DNA of 8,014 nt, taken from NCBI GenBank assembly GCA_017304275.1, contig JAFKKW010000402.1, positions 1-8,014 on the forward strand. Direction: 5' to 3'. Both the position numbers and the translations under genes were made by a program. This DNA is from Hyphomicrobiales bacterium. GTDB lineage: Bacteria > Pseudomonadota > Alphaproteobacteria > Rhizobiales > Hyphomicrobiaceae. Below the pieces are notes generated by a model. That model worked only from the letters and a program-made list of their open reading frames with translations. It was not told the origin of the DNA and did no database searches. Below, in pieces: positions 7,061 through 8,014 of the stretch; position 1 is the first letter of the stretch, and every line of letters starts with the position of its first letter.

Positions 7061-7109
7061 GTGGCCGCAAAGGGTGGCCGCCCTGGCCGCCGTCCAGAAA
7101 GGAATGTCG

Positions 7110-7844
7110 ATGTTCGACCCCGAAAACCCGCCGGAGCTCACGACCGCCGCCTGGTTCAATGCCGATCCGGCGCCGACGCTCAAGGACCTCAAGGGCAAGG
7201 TGGTGGTGCTGGCCGCGTTCCAGCAGCATTGCCCCGGGAGCCTCAAGCACGGGCTGCCGCAGGCGGCGCGCATGGCGCAAGCCTTCAGCGACGACGAGGT
7301 GGCGGTGATCGCTCTCAACACGCCGTTCGAGCAGGCAGACAAGCAGGGAAAGACGGATCTGGAGGCGTTCGTCGCCGAGCATGGGCTTTCGTTCCCGGTC
7401 GCGCTCGACAAGACCAACGGCACGAACCTGCCGAAGACCATGGAGGCGTTCGAGATCCAAGGCACGCCGGCGGTGCTGATCTTCGATCGCCAGGGCCGAC
7501 TCCGGCGACACTATCTCGGGCAGGTGGACGATCTCAGGATCGGCGCCGAGGTGATGGCGCTCACGATCGAAGCGCGCGATGCGCCGCGTGAGCAGTCGAT
7601 CGCGCTCGAGCGGCGGCTGGCGGCGGTGTTGACCGATCCCAACGAGCACCACCATGGCGACGGCTGCGGATGCGGGCACGATCACGGGCATTCGCATGAT
7701 CATGCGCACGACCACGATCATCACCACGACCATGGCGAAGGCGGCTGCTGCGGCGGGCATGGCCATTCGCACGATCACGATCACGATCATGAGCACGCGC
7801 ATGCCCACGGCAAGGGCGGCTGCGGGTGCGGCCACGAGCATTGA
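7110..7844 (+). CDS. Redoxin-like protein with CPGS active site and long His/Cys-rich metal-binding tail
   Basis: A 244-residue protein, predicted cytoplasmic since no signal peptide is seen. Residues about 1-160 form a thioredoxin/AhpC-TSA-like fold: LKDLKGKVVVLAAFQQHCPGSLKHGLPQA gives the first strand and active-site loop, followed by VAVIALNTPFE, LSFPVALDK and the cis-proline loop IQGTPAVLIFD (Pro120). The active site is C41-P-G-S44; relatives that I recall read CPGC, so the second cysteine is replaced by serine. Residues 178-244 are an extraordinary tail with 25 His and 6 Cys, built as three Cys-Gly knots (CGCG, CCGG, CGCG) alternating with two His/Asp blocks. Such tails in UreE, SlyD, HypB and zinc chaperones bind nickel, zinc or copper, so metal storage, delivery or metal-dependent redox is inferred. 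ATG 7110 is chosen for AAAGGA six bases upstream; ATG 7104 is too close to that site and ATG 7059 lacks one. Confidence 0.88.
   Translation: MFDPENPPELTTAAWFNADPAPTLKDLKGKVVVLAAFQQHCPGSLKHGLPQAARMAQAFSDDEVAVIALNTPFEQADKQGKTDLEAFVAEHGLSFPVALDKTNGTNLPKTMEAFEIQGTPAVLIFDRQGRLRRHYLGQVDDLRIGAEVMALTIEARDAPREQSIALERRLAAVLTDPNEHHHGDGCGCGHDHGHSHDHAHDHDHHHDHGEGGCCGGHGHSHDHDHDHEHAHAHGKGGCGCGHEH
7641..7841 (+). repeat. Low-complexity repeat encoding the His/Cys tail
   Basis: Codons CAC/CAT alternate with GAC/GAT, giving repeated CACGATCA-like units, for example the run of GATCACGATCACGATCAT near 7771-7790. Two His-block modules (about 7677-7736 and 7758-7811) begin with closely similar DNA (GGGCATTCGCATGATCA against GGCCATTCGCACGATCA), suggesting growth by internal duplication. 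Tracts of this kind can vary in length between strains. Confidence 0.75.
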
Positions 7845-7855
7845 GCGCATGCCAT

Positions 7856-8014
7856 CCTGCCATCCCGGAAAGGCGGAGGCGCAAGCCGGAGCCTTATCCG
7901 GGACCCAGCGGAAAAGCGTGCCGGAGGCGCCCGACATTATTTCGCGATAGGGAGTCTTTGCTGGGTCCCGGCTCTGCGCTCCGGCTCGCGCCGTCGCTTG
8001 GCCGGGATGACAGG
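7856..8014. repeat. Long imperfect inverted repeat, REP/MITE-like element, reaching the window edge
   Basis: The left arm (7856-7909) and right arm (7960-8014) are near mirror images: the left outer end CCTGCCATCCCGG pairs with CCGGGATGACAGG at the right edge (12 of 13), an inner GCAAGCCGGAG pairs with CTCCGGCTCGC (10 of 11), and the innermost CCGGGACCCAGC pairs perfectly with GCTGGGTCCCGG. The 50 bases between the arms include an AT-richer stretch (7936-7948) and no gene. The outer GTCATCCCGG/CCGGGATGAC type end is a familiar motif of dispersed palindromic repeats in Hyphomicrobiales genomes. It begins 11 bases after the redoxin stop and could also act as a terminator or mRNA-stabilising hairpin for that gene. 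No transposase is encoded. Confidence 0.8.

Noticed and set aside
7059..7109. Upstream ATG extending the redoxin protein by 17 residues
   Set aside because: The extension is no signal peptide, has no ribosome binding site and overlaps the candidate -10 element.
7641..7841. CRISPR-like or tandem-repeat array appearance
   Set aside because: The periodicity comes from His/Asp codons in an open frame; there are no regular spacers or repeats of CRISPR length.

Overview
The window reads as a GC-rich alphaproteobacterial chromosome segment, most likely from the order Hyphomicrobiales (Rhizobiales). The main evidence is a ChvG/ChvI-type two-component pair beside a phosphoenolpyruvate carboxykinase gene, a neighbourhood typical of that order, together with high-GC codon use and a GGGATGACA-type palindromic repeat at the right edge. 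Genus cannot be fixed from the sequence alone.

Layout: a minus-strand chvI-chvG pair (about 1-2197) has chvG cut off by the left edge. A divergent intergenic region of 157 bases separates it from a plus-strand HugZ-family haem-related gene (2355-3131). This is followed by a GTP-type phosphoenolpyruvate carboxykinase (pckG, 3274-5079) and a strong intrinsic terminator (5113-5143). Next come a small conserved-looking protein of unknown function (5286-5675, plus) and a convergent FAD-dependent oxidoreductase (5685-6896, minus). A divergently oriented redoxin-like protein with a 67-residue His/Cys/Gly tail (7110-7844, plus) follows. The window ends inside a long imperfect inverted repeat (7856-8014) that looks like a dispersed non-coding palindromic element.

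Functionally, the left half combines envelope/acid-stress signalling (ChvG senses, ChvI regulates) with the gluconeogenic entry reaction (oxaloacetate to PEP). The notable twist is that the carboxykinase is the GTP-dependent family rather than the ATP-dependent PckA usually found beside chvI in rhizobia, and a haem-related gene sits between them. The right half is less coherent: three single genes in convergent and divergent arrangement with no obvious shared pathway. The redoxin-like protein is the most unusual gene. Its active site reads CPGS instead of CXXC, so the fold keeps one cysteine, while six more cysteines and 25 histidines are packed into the C-terminal tail. No CRISPR array, RNA gene, transposase, phage gene or obvious defence system is visible.
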